Shown here one piece after another: positions 52,370 through 62,496 of a stretch of DNA of 64,000 nucleotides; position 1 is the stretch's first letter; each line of letters begins with the position of its first letter. The notes under the pieces were generated by a model, which was not told where the DNA came from, did no database searches, and was given only the letters and a program-made list of their open reading frames with translations. Origin of the DNA: Charina bottae (taxonomy: Eukaryota; Chordata; Lepidosauria; Squamata; Charinaidae); contig JALMGJ010000001.1 in NCBI GenBank assembly GCA_023362775.1, positions 59,737,501-59,801,500 on the forward strand. The letters are read 5' to 3'. The position numbers were made by a program, and so were the translations under genes.

Positions 52370-52720
52370 CGTCTTCTTTTCATTTTCCCTGTGGCACATG
52401 CATTAGGCAAGGCTAAGTGGATAATGGGCTAGAACAATCATAAGGATAATGGTGGGTTACAGAAACAATTATGTAAGGAATAACACATGACAGGTGAACT
52501 AATCAGAAATATAGAGGCCGGTTGCTGTCTCCCCAGGAAAATGATGAGCCGCCAGGGCAAAGGGCCAATGCATTTCACCAGACACACCTTATGCGTTGTT
52601 TGTGTTAGCACTTCCGCCTTTTAATCCATCACACCAGCCTGTTTATTATTATCGCTGCTGGTGTTTATGTATAAATCTCTCTCTTAAGAGCAGCACGTAA
52701 GCTTTCCTAACCCAGCATCC
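52370..52720. promoter_or_regulatory. Candidate conserved non-coding element
   Basis: Repeat-free sequence of mixed complexity with transcription-factor-like cores: GCATTAGGCAAGGCTAAGTG, GGATAATGGGCTAG, ACAATTATGTAAGG, GGGCCAATGCATTTCACC and ATTATTATCGCTGCTGG. It contains no long frame. The pattern fits an enhancer, but conservation must be tested. Confidence 0.3.
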
Positions 52721-52724
52721 ACAT

Positions 52725-52830
52725 TCCAAGAGTGGCCAACCAGATGCCTATGCCATCAGGGCAATAGTCATCTTCCATGCTTGCTCCCCAGCGGCTAGAA
52801 TTGAGAGCTATGCTGCTTTGATTTGCAGGC
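52725..52830 (+). mobile_element. Amniote interspersed repeat fragment
   Basis: GTGGCCAACCAGATGCCTAT, then CAGGGCAATAGTCATC and GCTCCCCAGCGGCTAGAATT match the widespread 'cagtggccaaccagatgcct...gcaatagc...cccagcaactgg' repeat. Another part of the family is at 3620-3700. Confidence 0.65.
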
Positions 52831-52839
52831 AACAGATAG

Positions 52840-53355
52840 CCATGGGGACTAATGGTAATTGTTTGATTTATACGTCAGGGTGGGGCAGGTAGCAAGCTAT
52901 GATAGGCCAGTCCTACTATTAGGTAGGCAGCTGCCTGAGGCTATGGTGTAGCTAATGGTAGCTAGGTCTTGGAAGAGAATGTTGTAGATGACACACAACC
53001 TGCCCTGTACCCTGCAACTTAGTGTTGGGGTGTCCTCAGGGATGTCCTCAGGGATAATTCCTGGCTTGAAACGGTGGGCATGACCAAGCAATAAAAGCCC
53101 GTCCCGTTTTAGACATGCATTGCATGTTAAAGGGGTGGAGCTTTATTCATGCAGCCACGACCACCATTTTGAAGCTAGTGACCATTCTTGTGCATGCCCC
53201 TGGTTGCTCTCAGATCAATGTAGCCTTGAGGAAAAATTCAACCTCCAATCTTAAGAGTTTCTGCACATCAAATTCAAATTGGGGAATGTCTTCTGCATAA
53301 CTGATAAAATCCTGAAATCCTTAGGATCATTCTTCTTTATCCTGTACTTTGGGAT
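52840..53355. other. Mixed sequence, possible repeat fragments
   Basis: GTAGGCAGCTGCCTGAGGC near 52925 recalls a common reptile repeat, and GGGATGTCCTCAGGGAT near 53038 is a short tandem duplication. No gene supported. Confidence 0.4.
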
Positions 53356-53359
53356 AATA

Positions 53360-54130
53360 AAGAACAGGTCTTGACCTTCTTTTGTATGACCCCTTTTAAT
53401 ACTTGAAAAGCACTATTGAAGCTCCCCTAAATTGTCTTTTTTCGAGGCTAAACATACCCAGTTCCCTCAACCTCTCTGTGTAAAATGTCATTTCTAGTGT
53501 CTTGATTATCTTTGTTTCTTTTTTCTGGAGCAATTTCTCTGAATCTTCCTTAAAATGTGATGCCCAGAACCTGACACAATCTTCAAGGTGAGCGTCCTAC
53601 CAAGACAAAATAGAGGGGATCTATTGCATCCTGTGATTCAGAAACGAAATTTCTGTTGATGACAGAATGATCTGAAATGGCATTTATCTTTTCCCCAGGC
53701 AATTCATACAGATGACCCATATCCATCTTCTAATCAACTTCCAAGATTCTTTTCACAAGTACTGCTATCACACCCCATGCTCTATATATGTGTATTTGAT
53801 TTATTTTTTCCTAAGTGAAGAACTTTGCATTTGTCTGCATTATATTTTGTTCTATTATGTGCAATGTACTTCTCTTGAATTTTGTTTCTGCTTCTATAGT
53901 ATTTAGTATCCAATCCAATTTTGTGTCTTATGCATATTTGATAAGCATCCATCTACCTCTTCACCCAAATTATTACTGAAAATGTTGGTAACTACCAAGG
54001 CCAGGACCAAAATCTACACCTTTTGATGAGAAATAATTGATAAACAGATTTTTTAGTACAGCTTTCAAGCCAACTGTGAATCTACCTAAACATGCCATCG
54101 AGCCCATACTTAACGAGTTGGCCAGATATA
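53360..54130 (-). pseudogene. Antisense CR1 LINE fragment, RT to 3' end
   Basis: The plus strand reads the reverse of the CR1 3' half: CTAAACATACCCAGTTCCCT, GTGATGCCCAGAACCTGACA, CTTCAAGGTGAGCGTCCTAC, then TATGCATATTTGATAAGCAT (the reverse of the YADD-region codons) and TTGGCCAG near 54120. The order matches the well-known amniote CR1 antisense signature. It is heavily decayed, with a loss of sequence in the middle. Confidence 0.75.
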
Positions 54131-54134
54131 GATG

Positions 54135-54810
54135 GCTTTAGAAGAAGAAAAATGGCTTACTAACCAGGGCTGCCAAAGACTAGTCCATCAATGCTTCCCA
54201 ACCATATTGGGCAGTCACTGAAAATTAATCTTTCGGCATTTGTGGAATAATTAAGAAGGCATTCAGGCTGTTAAATTTGGACCATTACATTGGAAAATTA
54301 ATCACTGAACAGAGTTCTTCAGTTGAATTGATGATTTATTTGATTTGACTTATACTTTGCCTTGCTAGCCTAGGATTCTTCTGGTGATAAAGAATACAAA
54401 AGCATAAAATTGTTAAGATCCAATTTTTTAAAAATTACTTAAATAATAGCTAAAGTGATAATCCACTAAAATAAAAGACCTGGATGATGAAGAAGATCTT
54501 GACTTCTTTCCTAGAGACAAAGAGAAGGGGAACTAAGCACCAATCCCAAGGGAATTTGGGAAAATAGAAGGGACCTTCTGTGTGGCTTACAAGCAGGCCT
54601 CTGAAACCAGGACATCTTTTCGAAGGGGTGTTCCTACTGGTCTTAATGCCTGGATAAGTTCATATTGAGAAAGGCCCCAAATTGGACTGGGAGATTTTGG
54701 TCTTGCAACTGGCCCAGGGAGCAATAGTTATTAGAGCTGAACTAGTTTGAGGTAGCAAGTTAAAATGCTATTATGAAGCAGTTCTTAGTCTGAGTCACAG
54801 ACCTATAATA
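54135..54810. other. Gene-free interval
   Basis: No supported feature before the pentanucleotide array. Confidence 0.4.
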
Positions 54811-54814
54811 AAGA

Positions 54815-54891
54815 ATTTGATTTGATTTGATTTGATTTGATTTGATTTGATTTGATTTGATTTGATTTGATTTGATTTGATTTGATTTGAA
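54815..54891. repeat. (TTTGA)n microsatellite
   Basis: About 15 TTTGA units in a pure run. Confidence 0.97.
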
Positions 54892-54894
54892 GCA

Positions 54895-55345
54895 ATTCAT
54901 GGTAAGAACAAGATCATTTTGGAAAAGCATTCATTCTGGGGTCTTTAACTCTGACTACTCTTAATGTGTGTAAAAATGCTTTTGTTAGGATGTGACATCC
55001 CACCAGCATAAGAGTAGAGGTTTAAAAATGGGATTTGTAGTATTTGTAGTAGCAAGCAATTGGGTCTGGGAAGGAAAGGAAGGTGAAGACAAGCCGAACA
55101 TCTGCAAGGTCAATGGTGTGGGTTATCAGTGCTTGTTAGTCTGGAATGTGAGACAAGGGGGGAGAGCTGCCAGGAGGTGGAATGGAATTTTACTGTTCGT
55201 TAGTTAAGCAAGAAAGGGTTTTTTTTAGCTGTTTGATGTTATGGGAATGGTTGCAGCCTTTGGGAGGGTGAGTACTGTATGGGGGATTTTAGTCTAGCAT
55301 TTGCACGCGCTTTTCTTCAGACTGAGCTTTGCCTTGGAAATAATA
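54895..55345. other. Gene-free interval
   Basis: Nothing recognised. The 71-codon plus frame at 54992 has no motif. Confidence 0.4.
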
Positions 55346-55347
55346 AT

Positions 55348-55775
55348 GTAAGGCCCCTAGCTTACACTGTTTTACCCAAGTTCCTGAAGTTGTCAATAAC
55401 AGTCTTGAGTCGAGGCTTGGAGATTTAAAATAACAGCATTTATTTGGCCAAGTAAAGCTGGGTGGGATTTCTACAGACAGACAACATGGCAGTGAATGTC
55501 TGCGAAGAAACCCACACACAGACATCACAAGTTTGGTGCCAAGGTTTCCCAGGTTCAATAAGAAAACATCATGAACCCTCTCCTAGTAAGGGCAAGGTTC
55601 CTGAATCTGCATTGCTAACAGAAAGCATCCTAGAGACCCCCAGGGGCAGTCTGCATGTCTCCTGTTATTCTAAACATCCTTGCCGAGTGTTATCTAATCT
55701 CCTTTCCCTTTTACCTAATTTCTAAGCAAGCAGTTTCCAAAATCAGAATAGTGTTGGTTAAGCTAAACTAACCCT
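55348..55775 (-). repeat. 3' LTR of an antisense LTR element
   Basis: Read on the minus strand the 428-bp block starts TGTAAGGGTTAG and ends GGGGCCTTACA, with inverted TGTAAGG/CCTTACA tips and a polyadenylation signal CCAAATAAATGC about 100 bases before the end. A polypurine tract lies directly upstream at 55776-55793. Flanks (AATAA and TTCCT) do not match, so it is not a solo LTR. Confidence 0.78.
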
Positions 55776-56125
55776 TACATTCCTCCCTTTATTTTTACCA
55801 GCAAAATGCTTTTCGCTAGAGGCCATCCCACCAAAGGGGTGTACTCATAAGGAACACACCTGAGTACCATCACTTTGGAAGGCTGGGTTTCAGTGTTAAC
55901 AGGCAAGGTGAGGCAATAACAGTTATCCCATCAATGGAAGACATTTGGAAGACAAACTATTTGACAAGGGGTTTGAAACAAAAAAGAAAAAGGAGGTCCC
56001 CCAGAACAAGTAAAACCAGAAAAACAATGCATTCCCAATCAGTGAAAATATTACTGAACCAGTCCAAATAGCTTGCAGTCTAATAAGGCATTTAAGCATG
56101 TTACAGAAGCAAAAAATGGCTTGTC
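55776..56125 (-). mobile_element. Truncated internal part of the antisense LTR element
   Basis: On the minus strand the polypurine tract AAAATAAAGGGAGGAA abuts the LTR. Upstream sequence has possible codons for a pol or env end, but no clear domain, and stops at the Penelope fragment near 56128. The class (endogenous retrovirus or other) is unresolved. Confidence 0.5.
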
Positions 56126-56127
56126 CT

Positions 56128-56312
56128 GCCTAATCTTGGTGTTAATTTTTGCCTATCTGGGTGTTGATTGCTGGCAAGGAGGTGTTCTGGTCTTCTGGCT
56201 TTTCTGTTGTCTCTTATGAATGGTATGTAAATGTTGTTTACCTCTATGTGTCTGTTGATGGCTGCTTTGTCTGAGTGCCAAGCTTCCAGGAATTCTCTAG
56301 CGTTTTTGGATT
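56128..56312 (-). mobile_element. Penelope 3' fragment
   Basis: Near-identical to 5670-5855 of the larger Penelope element (GGTGTTGATTGCTGGCAAGG, TTCTGGTCTTCTGGCTTTTC, GCCAAGCTTCCAGGAATTCT). It lies between the antisense LTR element and the Gypsy element. Confidence 0.85.
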
Positions 56313-56453
56313 TGGCTTGGTTTAAGCTTGGTTTCTTTTATATCTGTTAATGGCTTGTAATAAAAGTCTCTGTTTTAAAGACTAAAGTATCACAACCATC
56401 ACAGAAAGCTCAGTCTCAGTCTCAGTCTAAGCGCTACCTTAGACAGAGAAACG

Positions 56454-57482
56454 ATGTCTACTGATGAAGGTAAGCAAGACAATCCAGAGCATGAAGGTGC
56501 CTCTCCTGGAGTGGCAGAGGGAGAGAGTAGAGTGAGGCTAGAGAGAGCCTCCAGATGGACTGCAACAGCCCTGGTAGCCAGGAGGAAGATCCTTCCCCTA
56601 CTCAGACTAGTGGAGGAGCCCAAGCGTACATGGGCTCTGGATGTGGGGTACAACGCAGCAAGGCGGCATGAGGGAGTGATTCTTTCCCCTCCATCTCGGC
56701 ACTAGGAAGGCGAGTGGCGAAAGTGGAGATGGAGGTGAGCTCCTTGAGAAGTCAGATGGCAGATTGCAGATTGCAGATGCAGAATACCTTCGAGCAGCTA
56801 CTGCGAAATGGGAGCCTGGGAAAGGTTGACAGTGCTGAAGCCACGGAATCCAGAGCTGACCCCTCACAGCCCAGAGAGGAGGGGGGAAATGATGCTGAAA
56901 TGAGTGTGGGGAATGGAGGATGCAGGGCAGCCGAGGCTGCTCACCCTCCTCATAGCTGGGGCCTGTTGGGGCCGCCAAGAGGGACCCCAAGATGGAATGA
57001 GCCCTTCGCAGGAAGATATCTGAAGGTAAAGTTCACTGGGGAACCCAAGATCCTAGCTTGTTTTCTGACCCATGTAAGGGGGTTTATGGATGAGTTTGAG
57101 GGAGTTTTCCCTGTGGAAGATACAGAAGTGTGACATGTCTCGGCTCAACTCGAGGGGGAGGTGGCAGAATGGCTTGTGGAGTTGCATGACGCCAGGTCGC
57201 CAGAGTTGAGAGACTTTGAGAGTTTTATGACCGCTTTGCAGAGGAGGTTCGAAGACCCTGAGGGCCAAAACCAGCTTGCAACATATCAAGCAGGGGTCTC
57301 GGTTGGTGTCTGAGTATGCTATGGAATTTAGGAGCTTGGCTGGAAAGTTAGCAGACTGGCCAGAGGCTCTGAAGACTGAGTACTTCCAAGAGATCCTAGA
57401 ATGGTCCCTGGCTAGAGGGGACCCACAGACTCTGATGGGGTGGATCTGCCTTGCTGGTGAGGTGGAAGACATGAGAATATGA
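56454..57482 (+). pseudogene. Gypsy gag
   Basis: A first frame 56454-56705 starts MSTDEGKQDNPEHEG, a second runs 56714-57133 (AKVEMEVSSLRSQMADCR coiled-coil-like, then GRYLKVKFTGEPKILACFL, HVRGFMDEFEGVFPVEDTEV), and a third gives VAEWLVELHDARSPELRDF, FMTALQRRFEDPEG and YAMEFRSLAGKLADWPEALK. The FTGEP...FL...F pattern and the EWLVEL block are the capsid of gypsy elements of the type from which mammalian RTL/PEG10-like genes derive. A TGA at about 57132 and frameshifts near 57260 interrupt it. Confidence 0.85.
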
Positions 57483-57595
57483 TCAAAAGAAAGCAGAGGC
57501 ACCAGGCCCAGGCAGATGGTGGGGGGAAAGCAGCACCTGTCACCCCAGCGAGGAAGAGAGTTTGTAAATCCTGGGATGAGGAGAAGGAGCGATGA

Positions 57596-57835
57596 ATGAA
57601 AAGGGAGTTGTGCCTGAAATGTGGCCAAGAAGGCCATCAGATTGCCAATTGTCCACAAGCAGCTGCTTTGGGGAGAAGCAAGGCTGGAGCTGGCAACCCT
57701 AAGAACCTGGCACTGAAGGTCAAGAGAGAAGCAGCTGCTGCCATGGTGGGGAGGAATTGCAACATCCCTTCTGGTGAAGAGGACTCAGCTGAGGGAGAAG
57801 TTGAGCCGGCGGGAAACGACAAAAGCCTGCCCTGA
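57596..57835 (+). pseudogene. Gypsy nucleocapsid zinc knuckle
   Basis: The frame contains CLKCGQEGHQIANCPQ, a CCHC knuckle (C-x2-C-x4-H-x4-C) that binds the genomic RNA. A Lys/Ala-rich tail follows, with a stop at 57833. Confidence 0.88.
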
Positions 57836-57859
57836 GTGGTGCCGGAGGGCAGGCTGCGG

Positions 57860-58290
57860 AGAATGTGTGCAAAGATCCGATGGTGAGTGGGGCCTGCCCG
57901 GCAATGCTCATTGAATTGCAATTAGAGACACTGGGAGGCCATAATAGTATGAATATTGTGGGAATGTTAGACTCAGGTGCACTAGGTGCCTAATGCATCC
58001 TGCTATAGTAACTGGTTTGAGACTGAAAGTGGAGAAATTGAAGAACCCAATTCTTTTCAACCAGCTTGATGGATCAGAGATGCAGGGAGGGCCCAGTGGA
58101 ATATTATACCGAAGCAGTGCAGATGAGAATCGGGGCCCATGAAGAGACTCTGAGGTTTGTGGTGGCTCCTATTTCCAATCAACCCATAGTGTTGGGACTA
58201 ACTTGGCTATGGGCCCGAAACCCTCAGGTGAATTGGGCTACGGGCCAAATGACATTTGCTGATGGGATATATAAGGGTTTGATTCCCTGA
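57860..58290 (+). pseudogene. Gypsy aspartic protease
   Basis: The active-site region reads NIVGMLDSGALGA (DSGA at about 57970) followed by a stop. After a frame change, frame 58066-58290 gives RIGAHEETLRFVVAPISNQP and IVLGLTWLWARNPQVNWATG, the C-terminal 'VLGxxWL' block of gypsy proteases. Confidence 0.82.
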
Positions 58291-58305
58291 GAATCTGGGA
58301 CTGAT

Positions 58306-59120
58306 TTGGTAGGGGCAATCAATGAAGCTCCAGGAGGGGAGATAGCAGAAGAGGATTCTCCCATCCCTATGCAGTACAGAGACTTGAAGGAGGTGTTTGG
58401 AGAAGTAGAGTTGAACCAGCTCCCACCTCATAGAAAATCAGACTGTACCATAGAACTGGAACCAGGGGCAGAGTTGCCCAAGTCTAAGCTGTATTCTATG
58501 ACTCCTAAGAAATTGGAGGCTTTGCGGGAGTTTATTGACAAAAACTTGGAATGGGGTTTCATTCGCCCTGCCTCTTCTTCAAGGGCTGCACCTGTTCTGT
58601 TCAGGACCAAGAAGGATGGGTCACTGTGCACAGACTATAGGGGGCTGAATGCTATTTGTACTTCCAACAAGTACCCCTTACCATTACTGAAGGACATGCT
58701 GGCTCACCTATCGAAAGGGAAGATTTTTACCAAGCTGGGCTTAAGGGAGGCGTATTTCCAGGTTCGAATCTGAGAAGGAGATGAATGGAAAACAGTGTTT
58801 AATTGTCAATTGGGGTCTTTTGAATATCTGGTAATGCCTTTCAAGTTAAAAGGGGCCCCAGGGGTCTTCATGCATTTGATAAATGAAGTATTACATGACT
58901 TTTTGTATAAAGGGGTATTAGTTTACCTTGATGACATTTTGATCTATACTTAAACAATGGAAGAGCATGTAAGATTGGTGAGAGAAGTGTTGAATTGTCT
59001 ATTGCAAAATCAAATGTATGCTAAATTGTCAAAATGTGAGTTCCATAAAGAGCAGCTAGATTATCTGGGGTACTGAGTGACAAGTAAGGGGATAGAAATG
59101 GATCCAACAAAGGTGTGAGA
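58306..59120 (+). pseudogene. Gypsy reverse transcriptase
   Basis: Blocks in order: QYRDLKEVFGEVELNQLPPH, DCTIELEPGAELPKSKLYSM, EWGFIRPASSSRAAPVLF, KKDGSLCTDYRGLNAICTSN, YPLPLLKDML and GKIFTKLGLREAYFQVRI. A stop at 58771 lies where active elements have an arginine. Then come [20 protein letters not shown] and the catalytic [12 protein letters not shown] (YLDD at about 58924). Later pieces (KCEFHKEQLDYLGY) continue to 59080. The catalytic residues survive but at least three stops interrupt the frame. Confidence 0.9.
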
Positions 59121-59129
59121 TGTGATCAC

Positions 59130-59607
59130 TTGGGAACCCCCAAGAACTAGGAGGCAGTTGCAAAGTTTCTTAGGGTTTGCAAATTTTTATAGGCAGTTCA
59201 TTCCAAATTTCGCACAGGAGGCATTACCCCTCACTGACCTATTAAAAACAAAGGGGATCAGAACGAAGTGAAAAGGCCAGGGGTGAAATTACAATGGACT
59301 GTAGAGTGTCAAGAGGCATTTGAACAGTTGAAATCATTATTTACGTCAGAGCCTGTGCTAAAACATCCCGATCCTATGAAGCCATTCATAATGCAGATGT
59401 CGCCACTGGGGTTATTTTATTACAAAAAGATGAAGGAACACAGAGTGATGCTGGCATGTTTGGGAAAAGGACGCTTTCGCAGTGCAATGGGCTTTGTTGA
59501 CATGGAGGCATTTGCTGGAAAGGGCGTCTCAGCCATTTGAAGTATGGACAGATCATAAGAATTTAAAGGCTTTGCATGCCCCAAGAAAATTGAACCCTAA
59601 ACAAGTT
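59130..59607 (+). pseudogene. Gypsy RT thumb and RNase H
   Basis: [20 protein letters not shown] (59150-59210) and LTDLLKTKG lead to the frame 59268-59540 (LQWTVECQEAFEQLKSLFTS, PVLKHPDPMKPFIMQM). A frameshift is followed by FEVWTDHKNLKALHAPRKLN, the RNase H end. The BovB insertion cuts the protein between KLNPKQ and VRWAQFF, which resumes at 61682. Confidence 0.88.
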
Positions 59608-61671
59608 TTTTGTTGTTTATTCGTTCAGTCGTTTCCGACTCTTCGTGACTTCATGGACCAGTCCACGCCAGAGCTTTCTGTCGGCCGTCACCATCCCCAG
59701 CTCCCCAATGGTTGAGTCCGTCACCTCCAGAATACCATCCATCCATCCTGCCCTTGGTCGGCCCCTCTTCCTTTTGCCTTCCACTTTCCCTAGCATCAGC
59801 TTCTTCTCCAGGGTATCCTGTCTTCTCATTATGTGGCCAAAGTACTTCAGTTTTGCCTTTAATATCATTCCCTCAAGTGAGCAGTCTGGCTTGATTTCCT
59901 GGAGTATGGACTGGTTTGATCTTCTTGCAGTCCAAGGCACTCTCAGAATTTTCCTCCAACACCACAGTTCAAAAGCATCTATCTTCCTTCGCTCAGCCTT
60001 CCTTATGGTCCAGCTCTCGCAGCCATAGGTTACTACAGGGAGTACCATTGCTTTAACTATGCGGACCTTTGTTGTCAGTGTGAGGTCTCTGCTCTTAACT
60101 ATTTTATCAAGATTTGCCATTGCTCTCCTCCCAAGAAGTAGACGTCTTCTGATTTCCTGGCTGCAGTCAGCGTCTGCAGTAATCTTTGCGCCTAGAAATA
60201 CAAAGTCTGTCACTGCCTCCACTTTTTCTCCCTCTATTTGCCAGTCATCAATCAAGCTGGTTGCCATCATCTTGGTTTTTTTGAGGTTTAACTGCAACCC
60301 AGCTTTTGCACTTTCTTCTTTCACCTTCATCATAAGGCTCCTCAGCTCCTCCTCGCTTTCAGCCATCAAAGTGGTATCATCTGCATATCTGAGATTGTTA
60401 ATGTTTCTTCCAGCGATTTTAACTCCAGCCTTGGATTCCTCAAGCCCAGCATGTCGCATGATGTGTTCTGCGTACAGGTTGAATAGGTAGGGTGAGAGTA
60501 TACAACCCTGCCGTACTCCTTTCCCAATATTAAACCAGTCCGTTGTTCCATGCTCTGTTCTTACCGTTGCTACTTGGTCGTTATACAGATTCCTCAGGAG
60601 GCAGACAAGATGACTTGGTATCCCCATACCACCAAGAACTTGCCACAATTTGTTATGATCCACACAGTCAAAGGCTTTTGAATAGTCAATAAAACAGAAA
60701 TAGATGTTTTTCTGAAATTCCCTGGCTTTCTCCATTATCCAGCGGATATTGGCAATTTGGTCTCTAGTTCCTCTGCCTTTTCTAAACCCAGCTTGTACAT
60801 CTGGCAATTCTCGCTCCATGAATTGCTGGAGTCTACCTTGCAAGATCTTGAGCATTACCTTACTGGCATGTGAAATAAGTGCCACTGTTTGATAGTTTGA
60901 ACATTCTTTAGTGCTTCCCTTTTTTGGTATGGGGATATAAGTTGATTTTTTCCAATCTGATGGCCATTCTTGTGTTTTCCAAATTTGCTGGCATATGGCA
61001 TGCATCACCTTGACAGCATTATCTTGCAAGATTTTGAACAGTTCAGCTGGGATACCATCATCTCCTGCTGCCTTGTTATTAGCAATGCTTCTTAAGGCCC
61101 ATTCAACCTCACTCTTCAGGATGTCTGGCTCTAACTCACTGACCACACCGTCAAAGCTATCTCCAATATTATTATCCTTCCTATACAGATCTTCCGTATA
61201 TTCTTGCCACCTTTTCTTGATCTCTTCTGCTTCTGTTAGGTCCTTACCATCTTTGTTTTTGATCATACCCATTTTTGCCTGGAATTTACCTCCGATGTTT
61301 CTAATTTTATGGAAGAAGTCTCTTGTCCTTCCTATTCTACTGTCTTCTTCCACTTCTGCACATTGCTTGTTTAAAAATAATTCCTTATCTCTTCTGGCTA
61401 ACCTCTGGAATTTTGCATTTAATTGGGCATATCTCCCCCTATCACTGTTGCCTTTTGCTTTCCTTCTTTCTTGGGCTACTTCCAGTGTTTCAGCAGACAG
61501 CCATCTTGCCTTCTTGGTTTTCTTTTTCTTTGGGACATTTTTTGTTGCCGCCTCCTGAACAATGTTGCGAACTTCTGTCCATAGTTCTTCTGGGACCCTA
61601 TCTACTAAATCTAGTCCCTTAAATCTATTCTTCACCTCCACTGCATATTCCTTAGGAATATTCCTTAGGAA
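59608..61671 (-). mobile_element. 5'-truncated BovB LINE inside the Gypsy element
   Basis: A perfect 10-bp duplication TAAACAAGTT (59598-59607 and 61672-61681) flanks it. Its removal restores the Gypsy RNase H reading. The minus-strand 3' end GAGTCGGAAACGACTGAACG at about 59617-59640 is the tail shared with the Sauria-type SINEs. The 5' end is truncated within ORF2 with a small duplication of TTCCTTAGGAATA at the junction (61650-61672). Confidence 0.95.
59617..61641 (-). CDS. BovB ORF2 C-terminal two-thirds: reverse transcriptase, open over 674 codons
   Basis: The frame is uninterrupted from MEVKNRFKGL to HEVTKSRKRLNE, although the element lacks its endonuclease. RT blocks are visible: GDDGIPAELFKIL, SNYQTVALISHASKVMLKIL, AGFRKGRGTRDQIANIRWIM, FCFIDYSKAFDCVDHNKL, GVRQGCILSPYLFNLYAEHI and the catalytic NNLRYADDTTLMAESE (YADD at about residue 425). 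The C-terminal GRPRAGWMDGILEV block is typical of RTE elements. The PIPKKG-to-NYQTVALIS block has NYQT where NYRT is usual. Complete openness suggests a young insertion. It has no own promoter and no endonuclease, so it is not expected to move by itself. Confidence 0.93.
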   Translation of the reverse strand: MEVKNRFKGLDLVDRVPEELWTEVRNIVQEAATKNVPKKKKTKKARWLSAETLEVAQERRKAKGNSDRGRYAQLNAKFQRLARRDKELFLNKQCAEVEEDSRIGRTRDFFHKIRNIGGKFQAKMGMIKNKDGKDLTEAEEIKKRWQEYTEDLYRKDNNIGDSFDGVVSELEPDILKSEVEWALRSIANNKAAGDDGIPAELFKILQDNAVKVMHAICQQIWKTQEWPSDWKKSTYIPIPKKGSTKECSNYQTVALISHASKVMLKILQGRLQQFMERELPDVQAGFRKGRGTRDQIANIRWIMEKAREFQKNIYFCFIDYSKAFDCVDHNKLWQVLGGMGIPSHLVCLLRNLYNDQVATVRTEHGTTDWFNIGKGVRQGCILSPYLFNLYAEHIMRHAGLEESKAGVKIAGRNINNLRYADDTTLMAESEEELRSLMMKVKEESAKAGLQLNLKKTKMMATSLIDDWQIEGEKVEAVTDFVFLGAKITADADCSQEIRRRLLLGRRAMANLDKIVKSRDLTLTTKVRIVKAMVLPVVTYGCESWTIRKAERRKIDAFELWCWRKILRVPWTARRSNQSILQEIKPDCSLEGMILKAKLKYFGHIMRRQDTLEKKLMLGKVEGKRKRGRPRAGWMDGILEVTDSTIGELGMVTADRKLWRGLVHEVTKSRKRLNE

Positions 61672-61681
61672 TAAACAAGTT

Positions 61682-61708
61682 AGGTGGGCTCAATTTTTCA
61701 GTAGGTTT
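61682..61708 (+). pseudogene. Short Gypsy remnant between the BovB and L1 insertions
   Basis: These bases encode VRWAQFFSRF-like codons (AGGTGGGCTCAATTTTTCAG) and contain the L1 target site copy ATTTTTCAGTAGGTTT (61693-61708). Confidence 0.85.
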
Positions 61709-62480
61709 TTCTTTTTGATAAATTTTTATTAGAAATTTACAATACATAGTTAAAAGTTAGAAAAAGAAAAAGAAATACAAATACAAAATGAAAGGAAAGG
61801 AAAGGAAAGGAAAGAAAAGAAAAGAAAAGAAAAGAAAAGAAAAGAAAAGAAAAGAAAAGAAAAGAAAAGAAAAGAAAAGAAGAAAAGAAAAAGTGTAGTA
61901 AAGTAAAAGAAAAAGAAAAAGAAAAGTATGAAACGTAGGTAACCTCCAATCTATCCCTGGTCATGAAAACAAAAAAATCCGTCCTAAGTGCTAGTTTTTC
62001 ATGCAATAGATAAGAATAATTCTTTGTCTAATATACCCCATTATATTTATAGCCTAATCTTCAAATCCTCATGTAAGCTTCACCCCTCCTGCATTTCGCA
62101 AATAGTCCACCAGTGGTTTCCACTCTTTGAGATAACGGCAACTTGAGCCTTTCTTTTAATAAACAAGTGAGTTTATCATTTTGTGCCATGTCCATCAATT
62201 TTAACAACCATTCTTGTATCATTGGTAAAATCTGAGTTTTCCAAAATTGTGCATAAAGAAGTCTTGCTGCAGTAACCATATATTGTATGATTCTAATTAG
62301 GTGTTTTTCTATTTGTAAATCCAATATCCCCAACAAAAATAATTCTGGTTTGAGCGGAATCTGTATTTGTAGTATACTCTGCATCAAGGTACATATTTGA
62401 TTCCAAAATTTCTTTGCAACCTTGCATGTCCACCACATATGGTAAAACGACCCCTCTTGTTTATTACATTTCCAACAAAC
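61709..62480 (-). mobile_element. 5'-truncated L1 inside the Gypsy element
   Basis: A perfect 16-bp duplication ATTTTTCAGTAGGTTT flanks it (61693-61708 and 62481-62496). The minus-strand frame 62061-62510 encodes the L1 ORF2 C-terminus (NVCWKCNKQEGSFYHMWWTC, ATARLLYAQFWKTQI-like, MDMAQNDKLTCLLKERL). The 3' UTR contains a (CTTTT)n run at 61790-61890 and ends in poly-A at 61709. Same subfamily as 6178-6801. Confidence 0.95.
61786..61895. repeat. (GAAAA)n / (GAAAG)n tract in the L1 3' UTR
   Basis: Purine-only pentanucleotide array with about 20 units. The same L1 3' UTR position at 6700-6720 holds only a short pyrimidine-rich run, so the array expanded here. Confidence 0.9.
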
Positions 62481-62496
62481 ATTTTTCAGTAGGTTT

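Noticed and set aside
59268..59540. Host gene related to retrotransposon RT/RNase H (domesticated RTL-like gene)
   Set aside because: The frames are broken by stops and insertions and belong to a full Gypsy element, with no sign of selection for an open gag.
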